Shown in pieces: positions 18,262-25,565 of a stretch of DNA of 64,000 nucleotides. Under the pieces are notes generated by a model. It saw nothing but the letters and a program-made list of their open reading frames with translations. It did no database searches and was not told where the DNA came from. Source of the DNA: Phenylobacterium kunshanense (GTDB lineage Bacteria; Pseudomonadota; Alphaproteobacteria; Caulobacterales; Caulobacteraceae). Within the stretch, counting starts at the first letter, position 1, and each line of letters begins with the position of its first letter. The DNA lies in contig NZ_QFYS01000004.1 in the NCBI RefSeq assembly GCF_003254525.1, positions 62,001-126,000 on the forward strand, in the 5' to 3' direction. The translations under genes were made by a program, and so were the position numbers.

Positions 18262-18335
18262 TGGGGAATGGTGTAATGGTAACACTGCGGTTTTTGGTAC
18301 CGTCATTCTAGGTTCGAGTCCTAGTTCCCCAGCCA
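18262..18335 (+). tRNA. tRNA-Gln (anticodon TTG)
   Basis: A 74-nt tRNA with encoded CCA. The acceptor TGGGGAA pairs with TTCCCCA, the discriminator is G, the D arm is GTGTAATGGTAACAC, the anticodon loop TTTTGGT lies between GCGGT and ACCGT and gives anticodon TTG, and the T loop is GGTTCGAGTCC. It is divergent from tRNA-Pro. Confidence 0.95.
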
Positions 18336-18415
18336 CTTCCCCCCTGAGCCCCGCGGCCGGCTCAAGCCTAGGTTCATCCCGCAACCCTCACGTGCTGCGA
18401 CAGCCCGTCACACGG

Positions 18416-18490
18416 GATTCTACTTAAGCAATCACCCCGGATTTCCAGCCCCCGAATCACTGTGGTTCTTAGTCGTTAACCATAGTGAAC
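18416..18490 (+). promoter_or_regulatory. GANTC pair and CtrA-like half site upstream of the receiver/CtrA-paralogue genes
   Basis: Between tRNA-Gln and the receiver gene lie two GANTC sites (GATTC 18416-18420, GAATC 18454-18458), the CcrM methylation target, followed by GTTAACCATAGTGAAC near 18475-18490. TTAACCAT is the usual CtrA half site, here with a degenerate second half at six rather than seven bases. In this GC-rich DNA such AT-rich motifs are rare, so cell-cycle control of the downstream genes is plausible (inference). Confidence 0.45.
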
Positions 18491-18601
18491 ACCGGATGAG
18501 GGACGCCCGGATGACCACCCGCCACCTGTTCTTCGCGAGCGACGTGGCCGGGCCATCCAGCAGCCCCACGGCGTACGACTGAAGCGGGCTCGGGGGAGCA
18601 G

Positions 18602-19003
18602 ATGCAGGGCAAGGTCCTCATCATCGACGACGATCCGGCGCTGCTGCGCCTGATGGCCATGGCCTTCCAGGCCGCGGGCTTCGGCGTCGTCTCCGCCGAC
18701 AACGGCCGCAAGGGCGTGCGCATGGCCAGCGCCCATCGGCCGGACCTGGTCGTCACCGACATCGTCATGCCCGACATCGAGGGCATCGGGGCCATCCGCG
18801 CCATCAAACAGGGCGCGCGGCCGCCGAAGGTCATCGCCATTTCCGGCGCCGGCCGTTCGCGGGGCGCCGACTACCTGAGCTGGGCCAAGCACCTGGGCGC
18901 GGACGAGGTCCTCGCCAAGCCCTTCCGCATGGCCGAGCTGATGAAGATTTCGAAGTCCGTCATCGCGGGCGGACTTCCTGGCGCAACCGAACTGGGGAAC
19001 TGA
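18602..19003 (+). CDS. Stand-alone receiver-domain response regulator
   Basis: A 133-residue single receiver domain (CheY/DivK/CpdR type) with no output domain. The acidic pocket is D9-D10-D11 in LIIDDDPA, the phospho-acceptor is D53 (VVTDIVMPD), the switch Ser is S81 (AISGAG), and the lysine is K106 (VLAKPF). It ends only three bases before the CtrA-like gene, so the two are an operon. By analogy with DivK and CpdR, it could tune the neighbouring kinase or carry phosphate between kinase and regulator, but its partner is not shown by sequence. The start ATG 18602 is preceded by GGGGGAG at a good distance. Confidence 0.9.
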   Translation: MQGKVLIIDDDPALLRLMAMAFQAAGFGVVSADNGRKGVRMASAHRPDLVVTDIVMPDIEGIGAIRAIKQGARPPKVIAISGAGRSRGADYLSWAKHLGADEVLAKPFRMAELMKISKSVIAGGLPGATELGN

Positions 19004-19006
19004 CCG

Positions 19007-19705
19007 ATGCACATCCTTCTCGTCGAAGACAATCCGGCCACCGCGCGCAGCGTTCAGCTCATCCTCGCGGCCGACGGGCACAACGTCTCGCTCACCGCCT
19101 CGGGCGAGGAGGCCGTGGAACTGGCCGAGATCTATGAGTACGACGCCATCCTGATGGACCTGGATCTCGAGGACATCACCGGCGCCGAGGCCCTGCGCGA
19201 GCTGCGGCTGAAGAAGATCGGCATCCCGGTGATCATGCTGACCGGGTCCGTTGACGTGGATTCCAAGGTCTCGGCCCTGGCCGCCGGCGCCGACGACTAT
19301 GTGACCAAGCCGTTCCACAAGGCCGAGCTGTCGGCCCGCATCAACGCCGTCGTCCGTCGCTCCCGCGGCCACGTGGACTCGGTCATCCGCACCGGTCCGA
19401 TCGCGCTCAACCTCAACACCCGCAGCGCCGAGGTGAACGGCCAGCCGATCCACCTGACCCCCAGCGAGTACAAGATGCTGGAGCTGCTCTCGCTCCGGAA
19501 GAACACGGTCCTGACCAAGGAGGCGTGCCTCAACCACCTCTACAACGGGCTGCAGGAGCCGGAGATCAAGATCATCGACGTCTTCATCTGCAAGCTGCGC
19601 AAGAAGATCGCGGCGGCGGGCGGCGAGAACCTGATCGAGACGGTCTGGGGCGGCGGCTACATGCTGCGCGACAAGCCCGGCGCGCAGGACCGCCTGGCGG
19701 CCTGA
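19007..19705 (+). CDS. CtrA-family response regulator (CtrA paralogue)
   Basis: A 232-residue OmpR-type regulator that follows Caulobacter CtrA closely. In the receiver: E7/D8, D51 (LMDLDLED), T79, K101 (YVTKPFHKAEL) and VVRRSRGH in the linker. In the DNA-binding domain, the core LTPSEYKMLELLSLRKNTVL and the recognition region EPEIKIIDVFICKLRKK (184-200) are almost the same as I recall for CtrA, so it should bind the same TTAA-N7-TTAA box. It also ends in Ala-Ala (DRLAA), like CtrA, whose C-terminal Ala-Ala is the ClpXP degradation tag. The receiver is clearly diverged from CtrA (for example VEDNPATARSVQL near the start), so this is a paralogue rather than the essential gene. It is in an operon with a lone receiver and upstream of a CckA-like kinase. 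Confidence 0.85.
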   Translation: MHILLVEDNPATARSVQLILAADGHNVSLTASGEEAVELAEIYEYDAILMDLDLEDITGAEALRELRLKKIGIPVIMLTGSVDVDSKVSALAAGADDYVTKPFHKAELSARINAVVRRSRGHVDSVIRTGPIALNLNTRSAEVNGQPIHLTPSEYKMLELLSLRKNTVLTKEACLNHLYNGLQEPEIKIIDVFICKLRKKIAAAGGENLIETVWGGGYMLRDKPGAQDRLAA

Positions 19706-19745
19706 ACCGGGGCGGCGCAGGGGCGGGGCCACGTGCTCAGGGAGT

Positions 19746-19757
19746 CTACCTAGGTAG
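19746..19757. promoter_or_regulatory. Perfect 12-bp palindrome upstream of the CckA-like kinase
   Basis: CTACCTAGGTAG is a perfect dyad 82 bases before the kinase start. TAC-type heptamers arranged as inverted repeats are typical operators of NarL/FixJ-class regulators, and a FixJ-like regulator is encoded next door; the link is inference. Confidence 0.4.
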
Positions 19758-19838
19758 TCGTCTCGGGGTGCGCCCCGGCCGCGCGCATGATGAAGATTTG
19801 TCTGGCCACATTCCGGCCATGATCGAGGTGCGACCCCA

Positions 19839-20585
19839 GTGGCGTTCGACGGTTTCGCGGAACGGAGCCCGGCGGCGCGGCCAGCCGACGAACTGGCCGT
19901 CCTGCAGCGGCAGGCCGGCGTGCTGGCCCACGATTTCAACAACCTGCTGGCCGTGATCCTGGCGGCCAACGAGGCGCTGGCCTCGCGCCTTCCGGAAGGC
20001 TCCGACGGCCGCGAGCTGGCCGAACTCAGCCAGGATGCGGCCGAGCGCGGGGCCGAGTTGCTCCAGCGCCTCGTGGACCTGACCCGGCCGGGTCCCGCGC
20101 CCTCGCTCGTGGATGGCGCCGAGGCCGTGTGCGCGGCGGCGCGCATGGCGCGACTGTCGGCGCCGCGGGGCGTGACCGTGACGGCGACGGCCAGCGAGCC
20201 TGCGTTGCTCTGCGCGGCGCCCCCGATCGACCTGGACTCGGCGCTGCTCAATCTCTGCGTCAACGCCGGCCACGCCATGCCGGATGGCGGCGACATGGTC
20301 CTCGCCGCGGATGGCGTTGAGCTGACGCCGCTCGCCGCCGCCGACCTCGGGCTTTCGCCGGGCCGCTACGTGGCTTTCTCGGTCGCGGACACCGGAGTCG
20401 GCATGTCGCCGGAGGTGCTTGCGCGCGCGACCGAGGCCCGCTTCACGACCCGCGGGGCCTGCGGTGGCTCGGGCCTGGGGCTGTCGAGCGTGCAGGACTT
20501 CGTCCACCGCGCCGGCGGCGCGCTACGGCTGGTCTCGGCCGAAGGGCGCGGGACGACGGCGATCATCTATCTGCCGAGGGCGTGA
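19839..20585 (+). CDS. Compact CckA-like histidine kinase core without sensor domain
   Basis: A 248-residue protein consisting almost only of a kinase core. The phospho-acceptor is H31 in VLAHDFNNLLAVI, the HDFNN form of the H-box found in CckA and hybrid kinases. The ATP-binding domain has LLNLCVNAGHAM (N box), VADTGVGM (G1), a TTR segment and GSGLGLSSV (G2). There is no transmembrane helix, PAS domain or C-terminal receiver, so it is a soluble kinase that must take its signal from a partner. It starts at GTG 19839, 133 bases after the CtrA paralogue on the same strand, and converges with the FixJ-like gene. It is the natural candidate to phosphorylate the two upstream regulators. Confidence 0.85.
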   Translation: MAFDGFAERSPAARPADELAVLQRQAGVLAHDFNNLLAVILAANEALASRLPEGSDGRELAELSQDAAERGAELLQRLVDLTRPGPAPSLVDGAEAVCAAARMARLSAPRGVTVTATASEPALLCAAPPIDLDSALLNLCVNAGHAMPDGGDMVLAADGVELTPLAAADLGLSPGRYVAFSVADTGVGMSPEVLARATEARFTTRGACGGSGLGLSSVQDFVHRAGGALRLVSAEGRGTTAIIYLPRA

Positions 20586-20601
20586 CGGCGGGTGGGAGAG
20601 C

Positions 20602-21222
20602 TCAGGCCGCGCCGGCGGTGATCGTCGAGCGGATCAGGTCCGAGAGGCTGTCGGCGCGCATCTTCGACATGACGTTGGCGCGGTAGATTTCCACCGTGCG
20701 CGGGCTGATCGACAGCCGGGCGGCGATGATCTTGTTGCTGGCCCCTTCGATGATCAGGTCCAGCACCTGGCGCTCGCGGGCGGTCAGGCTTTCCAGGCGG
20801 CGCAGGACGCGCGTCTTGGCCGAATTGGCGTCGACGGCGGCGTCGTTGTCCTCCAGGCAGGCCCGGATCACGCGCAGGAGCTGCTCGCTCTCGAACGGCT
20901 TCTCGATGAAGTCGCTGGCGCCGGCCTTCATGGCGTCCACCGCCCGGCTGACGTCGGCGTGGCCGGTGATGACGATCACCGGAAGGATGCAGCCGACGCT
21001 CCTCAGCTCACGGATCAGTTCGATCCCGTCCATGCCGGGCATCCGCAGGTCGCTGACGATGCAGCCGCGGGCTTCGGGGTCGAAGGTCGCCAGGAAGTCG
21101 TGCGCGGAGGCGAAGCCCTTGGCGAGCAGTCCGTCCGACTTGAGAAGCATGACCAGCGAGTCCCGCGCCGCGTCGTCGTCATCGACGACGTACACCGTCC
21201 TCTCGGCCGTTGTCGCCACCAT
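20602..21222 (-). CDS. FixJ-like LuxR-type response regulator
   Basis: About 206 residues: a receiver (YVVDDDDAARDSL, D58 in VSDLRMPGMDG, T in VIVITGHAD, K in FIEKPFES) and a GerE/LuxR helix-turn-helix (LTARERQVLDLIIEGASNK, then ISPRTVEIYRANVM). The layout and motif set match FixJ/TodT-type regulators. The start ATG 21222 lies inside the end of the upstream kinase gene, which overlaps it by 44 bases in another frame, so translation is tightly coupled. FixJ family members activate fixK-type genes under low oxygen; here the partner kinase seems not to bind haem, so the signal must differ. Confidence 0.88.
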   Translation of the reverse strand: MVATTAERTVYVVDDDDAARDSLVMLLKSDGLLAKGFASAHDFLATFDPEARGCIVSDLRMPGMDGIELIRELRSVGCILPVIVITGHADVSRAVDAMKAGASDFIEKPFESEQLLRVIRACLEDNDAAVDANSAKTRVLRRLESLTARERQVLDLIIEGASNKIIAARLSISPRTVEIYRANVMSKMRADSLSDLIRSTITAGAA

Positions 21223-22690
21223 CCTCACCTGCCCGCGCCAACGCAAAACAGAACGCGGCGCCACCCAGACGGCTAGGCTCGACCCAGATCCGCCCCCTAT
21301 GGTTTTCGACTATAGCACTCGAAATGGACAGGCCCAGCCCCATTCCCTCGGGCTTAGTGCTGGCCAGCGGCTGAAACAGGCGGTCGGTGACGCTGGGGTC
21401 GATGCCTGGACCACTGTCTTCTACAGATGTGATCAGCTGGTTCGCTGAATCCAGTTTGGTGGAAATGTTGAGCTGACGGTTCGGGTACTTGGTGACAGCT
21501 TCAATAGCGTTCCGCGCCAGGTTGACCACAAGCTGCTGTATCTGGATCCGGTCCGCCATGACCGTATCGTCGCCCTTGTAGAGGTCGTAGACGACGCGGA
21601 CATTGGCGTCCCGGGCCATCAGGGCGATGATGAAGTCCACCTCGCGGATGATCGCCGACAGGCTCTCCGGCTTCTGCAGCGTCCCGCCCCGCGTCGCTAG
21701 GTCGCGCATCGTGCGGACGATCTCGCCGGCCCGCACGGCCTGGTCGCCGGCCCGCGCCACGGCGTCGATCAGGTCGTCGTCCTCCAGCTCCATCCGCGCG
21801 ATGATGTTGCGCGCGGCGCGCAGGTAGTTCGCCACGGCGGACAGCGGCTGGTTCAGTTCGTGCGCCAGCACCGACGCCATCTCGCCCATGGAGTTGGCGC
21901 TCCAGAGCTGGGTGAGCTGGGCCCGCAGCTCCTCGGACCGGCGCTCGGCCTCCTGGGTCGAGGTCAGGTCGCGCACCACCATGGCGAGGAAGCGCGAGGC
22001 GTCGGCGCGCACCTCGGCGATCTGCAGCTCCATCGGAAAGGTCGAGCCGTCGCGGCGCAGGCCGGTGACCTGCCGGATGCTGCCGCTGACGTCCTCGCCG
22101 TCGGCGTCCGACAGCGCGGCGTCCTCGCCGGGGGGCATCAGGCGGCTGAAGCTCTGGCCGATCATGTCGTCGGCCTTCCAGCCGAACAGGCGCTCGGCGG
22201 CGTTGCTGAACATGTGGATCTGGCCGTCGGCCTCGGTGACCACCAGGGCGTCGGCCACGATGTCGAGGCCGGCCTGCAGCAGCGCCTCGCGCCGGCGCTG
22301 GCGGCGGACCAGGTCCAGGGTCCGGCGTCGCTCGTCCTCCAGCCGGCGGAAACCTTCCGACGCCAGCAGCCCGATGCCCATGAAGGTGGCGGGCTCGACC
22401 ACCTGATGCGTCAGGCCCGCCGAGCCGCCCAGGTCGAGGACGAACCCTGCGCCGACGGTCAGGATGGTGACGCTGACGCCCGCCAGCCAGCCGCCGAGCC
22501 ACAGGCTCGCCAGCAGCGCGGGCGCGCATAGCAGGTAAACCGAGTGGCCGAAGATCGGGCGCAGCCAGAGCTGGACCGCCAGGACGACAATGCTCGCCGC
22601 GATCGCGACAAGCTGCCCCCTCGCTGCGCTGGGGGGTGTCCTTGAATCTGCCACGTCGGTTGTGTTGTCTCCCGTCCACAACCGAAGCAT
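21179..22690 (-). CDS. FixL-like PAS sensor histidine kinase, membrane-bound, haem site absent
   Basis: A 503-residue kinase with FixL architecture: four hydrophobic segments in residues 25-110 (for example LVAIAASIVVLAVQLWL and GWLAGVSVTILTVGAGFV), a coiled linker, one PAS domain (about 135-245), and a HWE/FixL-type kinase core with H277 in VLAHELNQPLSAVANYL, N box LVVNLARNAIEAV and G boxes EDSGPGID and GMGLGLSIS. The PAS domain keeps FSNAAERLFGW and RRDGSTFPMELQIAEV, but the F-alpha helix that carries the proximal haem His in FixL (RHEHDGY-like) is replaced by a short acidic segment (GEDAALSDADGED) without His. Oxygen sensing through haem is therefore unlikely. It overlaps the FixJ-like gene by 44 bases. 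Confidence 0.88.
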   Translation of the reverse strand: MLRLWTGDNTTDVADSRTPPSAARGQLVAIAASIVVLAVQLWLRPIFGHSVYLLCAPALLASLWLGGWLAGVSVTILTVGAGFVLDLGGSAGLTHQVVEPATFMGIGLLASEGFRRLEDERRRTLDLVRRQRRREALLQAGLDIVADALVVTEADGQIHMFSNAAERLFGWKADDMIGQSFSRLMPPGEDAALSDADGEDVSGSIRQVTGLRRDGSTFPMELQIAEVRADASRFLAMVVRDLTSTQEAERRSEELRAQLTQLWSANSMGEMASVLAHELNQPLSAVANYLRAARNIIARMELEDDDLIDAVARAGDQAVRAGEIVRTMRDLATRGGTLQKPESLSAIIREVDFIIALMARDANVRVVYDLYKGDDTVMADRIQIQQLVVNLARNAIEAVTKYPNRQLNISTKLDSANQLITSVEDSGPGIDPSVTDRLFQPLASTKPEGMGLGLSISSAIVENHRGRIWVEPSRLGGAAFCFALARAGEDGGDNGREDGVRRR

Positions 22691-22758
22691 GTATTGTGCA
22701 TTCCGCGTCGGTCCCCGCCGACGAAACGTGTTGTGCGGAAAATTCGCCCGCTAAGCAA

Positions 22759-22784
22759 TTACGTACATCTACATAAGGGTGTAG
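22759..22784 (-). promoter_or_regulatory. Candidate operator of the FixL/FixJ-like operon
   Basis: About 70-95 bases upstream of the FixL-like start is an AT-rich block with TTACGTAC, CTACATAAG and GGTGTAG in close succession. TACGTA/GTAG-type repeats at about -70 resemble FixJ-class binding sites and suggest autoregulation. This is motif resemblance only. Confidence 0.35.
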
Positions 22785-22854
22785 GCCTCTCGGCCTGCTC
22801 GCCTATTTCGCGAATTTTCGGCCGGATCTTCGCCTCTCGACGTCTATACTTGCG

Positions 22855-23400
22855 TCAGCTTCCCGACAGACGGGCGCCCGGGCCAACCGGCGCCGTCTGG
22901 TCTCCGCCGTTCAGCGCCTTCTGCATCCAGACGATGTCGACCCAGCGCCCGTGCTTCCAGCCGAAGCTCCTGCCGACGCCGGCGTCCATGAACCCCAGCG
23001 ACCGGTGCAGTCCGATTGACGCCGCATTCCCGGAATCGCCGATCACGGCCACGAGCTGCCTTATGCCGAGCGCTTCGCAGGCCGCGATCACCGCCGATAG
23101 CACGGCCTTGCCCACGCCCCGGCCGACCGCGTCGGGGGCGATGTAGACGCTGTCCTCCAGGGTGTAGCGATAGGCCTGCCTGGGGCGGAACGGCCCGGCG
23201 TAGGCGAAGCCCAGCACCCGGCCCGCGTCCTCGGCGACCAGATAGGGCAGGCCGCGCCCGGCGATCGCCGCCCGCCGGCTCTCCATCTCGGCGGCCGACG
23301 GCGGCTCCTCCTCGAAGGTGCCGAAGCCGTGCAGCACGTGGTGACCATAGATGGCCGCCAGCGCCTCCGCATCGTCCGCCGTCGCCGCCCGGATGATCAT
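22855..23400 (-). CDS. GNAT N-acetyltransferase (phosphinothricin/methionine-sulfone acetyltransferase-like)
   Basis: A 181-residue GNAT protein of the PAT/MnaT group: IRAATADDAEALAAIYGHHV at the start, FEEEPPSAAEM, the acetyl-CoA motif VYIAPDAVGRGVGKAVLSAV and the late motif GLHRSLGFMDAGVG. Members of this group acetylate phosphinothricin, methionine sulfone/sulfoximine or similar amino-acid analogues; the substrate here is not proven. The start ATG 23400 overlaps the stop of the oligopeptidase gene by four bases, so both come from one transcript. A much longer open frame upstream lies antisense-free within the oligopeptidase and is not real N-terminus. Confidence 0.88.
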   Translation of the reverse strand: MIIRAATADDAEALAAIYGHHVLHGFGTFEEEPPSAAEMESRRAAIAGRGLPYLVAEDAGRVLGFAYAGPFRPRQAYRYTLEDSVYIAPDAVGRGVGKAVLSAVIAACEALGIRQLVAVIGDSGNAASIGLHRSLGFMDAGVGRSFGWKHGRWVDIVWMQKALNGGDQTAPVGPGARLSGS

Positions 23401-25484
23401 GCCTTGGTCCAGCTCTTCTCCAGCGCCCAGATGGCGAAGGCGTAGTCCAGGGCGATCTCCTTCAGGAAGTCGAAACGCCCCGAGGCCCCGCCGTGGCCGG
23501 CCTCCATGTTGATCTTGAGCAGGATCGGGGCGTCCCCCGTCGCATGTTCGCGCAGCTTGGCCACCCACTTGGCCGGCTCCCAGTAGGTGACGCGCGGGTC
23601 CGAGAGGCCGCCGGTCGCCAGGATCGGCGGATAGGCCTTCGCGCCCACCTGGTCGTAGGGGCTGTAGCTGGCGATCAGGTCGTAGGCGGCCGCGTCCTCG
23701 ATCGGGTTGCCCCACTCGGGCCACTCGGGCGGCGTCAGCGGCAGGGTGGTGTCGCTCATGGTGTTCAGCACGTCCACGAACGGCACCGCCGCGATGATCG
23801 CGCCCCAGAGGTCGGGCCTCAGGTTGGCCACCGCCCCCATCAGCATCCCGCCGGCCGAGCCGCCGTAGGCCGCGATCCGGCCCTTGGAGGCATAGCCCTC
23901 GGCCACCAGGTGCTCGGCGCAGGCGATGAAGTCGGTGAAGGTGTTGGGCTTCTTCTCCTTGCGCCCGTCGAGGAACCAGCCCCAGCCCTTGTCCGAGCCG
24001 CCGCGGATGTGCGCCGTGGCCCAGATCCAGCCGCGGTCAACGAGGCTGAGGTTGCGGATCGAGAAACTGGGCTCCATGGCGTGGCCGTAGCTGCCGTAGC
24101 CGTAGAGCAGCACCGGCGCCGAGCCGTCCTGGGCCACATCCTTCCGCATCAGCAGGGTGATCGGCACCTCGGCCCCATCGGCCGCCCTGGCGTGGAGCCG
24201 GCGGGCGACATAGCGCGACGGGTCGTGGCCCGACGGCACCTCCTGGGTCTTGCGCAGGGTGCGCGCGCGGCTCGCCATGTCGTAGTCGAACCATTGCCGC
24301 GGCGTGGTCGGCGACTGATAGACGAAGCGGGTGAGCGTGGTCTCGTACTCGTACCCGCCCTCCAGGTTCAGGGCGTAGGCCTCCTCGTCGAAGTCGACGA
24401 TGTGCTCCTCGCCGCCCCGGGCCATCACCACCAGGCGGTCCAGGGCGTTCACCCGCTCGGCGCGGATCAGGTGGCCGGCATAGGCGGCGAAGCCGGTGAT
24501 GTAGCGGCCCGGCTCATGGCCGATCCAGTCGCGCCACGTGCCCTTCGTCGGGACCGCCGCCTCGGAAACGCACAGCTTGAAGTCCACCGCGCCGTCGGCG
24601 TTGGTGCGGATCACCCAGCGGTCGGTCCAGTGGTCCAGGGCGTACTTCACCCCCACCTGTCGCGGCTCCGCCACCACCGGCGCGGCCGTCGGCTCGGCGG
24701 CCGGGATCAGCCACAGCTCGGTGGTCTCCTGGTTGCCCACGTGGATCAGGATGTGGCTGTCGTCCGCCGCGACGCCGACGCCCAGGAACATGCCGTCGTC
24801 GGCCTCCTCGTAGACCAGCGCGTCCTCGCCACCGCGGGCCGGCCGACGGAAGACCTTGGCCGGCCGGGCGTTCTCGTCGCGCCAGATCCAGAATATCCAC
24901 TGGCTGTCGGGCGAGAAGACGAAGTCGCCATACGCGCTCTCGATCGGCGTCCCCAGCTCGGCGCCGGTGGCCAGGTCCTTCACCCGGATCTCGTAGTATT
25001 CCGAGCCCTGGTCGTCGGCGGCCCAGGCGAACAGGGCATGGTCGGGGCTGTGGCTCGCCGCGCCGACGTGGAAATAGGCCTTGCCCTTGGACAGCGCCTC
25101 CTCGTCCAGCAGCACCGTCTCCGGCCCTTCGGCGCCGCGCGGGCGGCGGGCGTGGATCGGGTGTTCCGCGCCCAGGTCGTAGCGGACGTAGTAGTCGAAC
25201 GCACCGTCGGGGCTGGGGACCGAGCTGTCGTCCTCCTTGATGCGCCCCTTCATCTCGGCGAACAGCTGCGCCTGCAGCGCCTCCGTCTCGGCCAGCACGG
25301 CCTTGGTGTAGGCGTTCTCGGCCTCCAGGTGGGCGCGCACATCGGCGCGCAGGGCCTTGGGGTCGCGCAGCACCTGCTGCCACCCGTCGTCCTTCATCCA
25401 GGCATAGTCGTCGGTGCGGACGCGGCCGAGCTGTTCGATCCGCGTGGGGACCTTGGGGGCGACGGGCGGTGTGGGCAGGCTCAT
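23397..25484 (-). CDS. S9A-family oligopeptidase (oligopeptidase B type)
   Basis: A 695-residue serine peptidase with an N-terminal beta-propeller and a C-terminal alpha/beta-hydrolase domain. The nucleophile Ser543 lies in YGGSAGGMLMG and the catalytic His664 in EAGHGGASGRFD; ILATGGLSDPRVTYWEP contains the expected acid (D of LSDPRV). The N-terminus (RTDDYAWMKDD) matches the conserved start of oligopeptidase B/PtrB proteins, which cut short peptides after basic residues. No signal peptide is seen, so it is cytoplasmic. It is followed by the GNAT gene with a four-base overlap. Confidence 0.92.
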   Translation of the reverse strand: MSLPTPPVAPKVPTRIEQLGRVRTDDYAWMKDDGWQQVLRDPKALRADVRAHLEAENAYTKAVLAETEALQAQLFAEMKGRIKEDDSSVPSPDGAFDYYVRYDLGAEHPIHARRPRGAEGPETVLLDEEALSKGKAYFHVGAASHSPDHALFAWAADDQGSEYYEIRVKDLATGAELGTPIESAYGDFVFSPDSQWIFWIWRDENARPAKVFRRPARGGEDALVYEEADDGMFLGVGVAADDSHILIHVGNQETTELWLIPAAEPTAAPVVAEPRQVGVKYALDHWTDRWVIRTNADGAVDFKLCVSEAAVPTKGTWRDWIGHEPGRYITGFAAYAGHLIRAERVNALDRLVVMARGGEEHIVDFDEEAYALNLEGGYEYETTLTRFVYQSPTTPRQWFDYDMASRARTLRKTQEVPSGHDPSRYVARRLHARAADGAEVPITLLMRKDVAQDGSAPVLLYGYGSYGHAMEPSFSIRNLSLVDRGWIWATAHIRGGSDKGWGWFLDGRKEKKPNTFTDFIACAEHLVAEGYASKGRIAAYGGSAGGMLMGAVANLRPDLWGAIIAAVPFVDVLNTMSDTTLPLTPPEWPEWGNPIEDAAAYDLIASYSPYDQVGAKAYPPILATGGLSDPRVTYWEPAKWVAKLREHATGDAPILLKINMEAGHGGASGRFDFLKEIALDYAFAIWALEKSWTKA

Positions 25485-25565
25485 GCCAGCTAGATGCGAC
25501 GGCGCGCCGCCGCGCTCAAGCGGCCAGACGGGAGCATGTCCAGGTTAGGAGGGCTCTCTCCACCG

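Noticed and set aside
18032..18335. tRNA genes as an integration site of an island
   Set aside because: No integrase gene and no direct repeat of the tRNA 3' ends was seen in the window; the signalling genes next to them have normal host-like composition.
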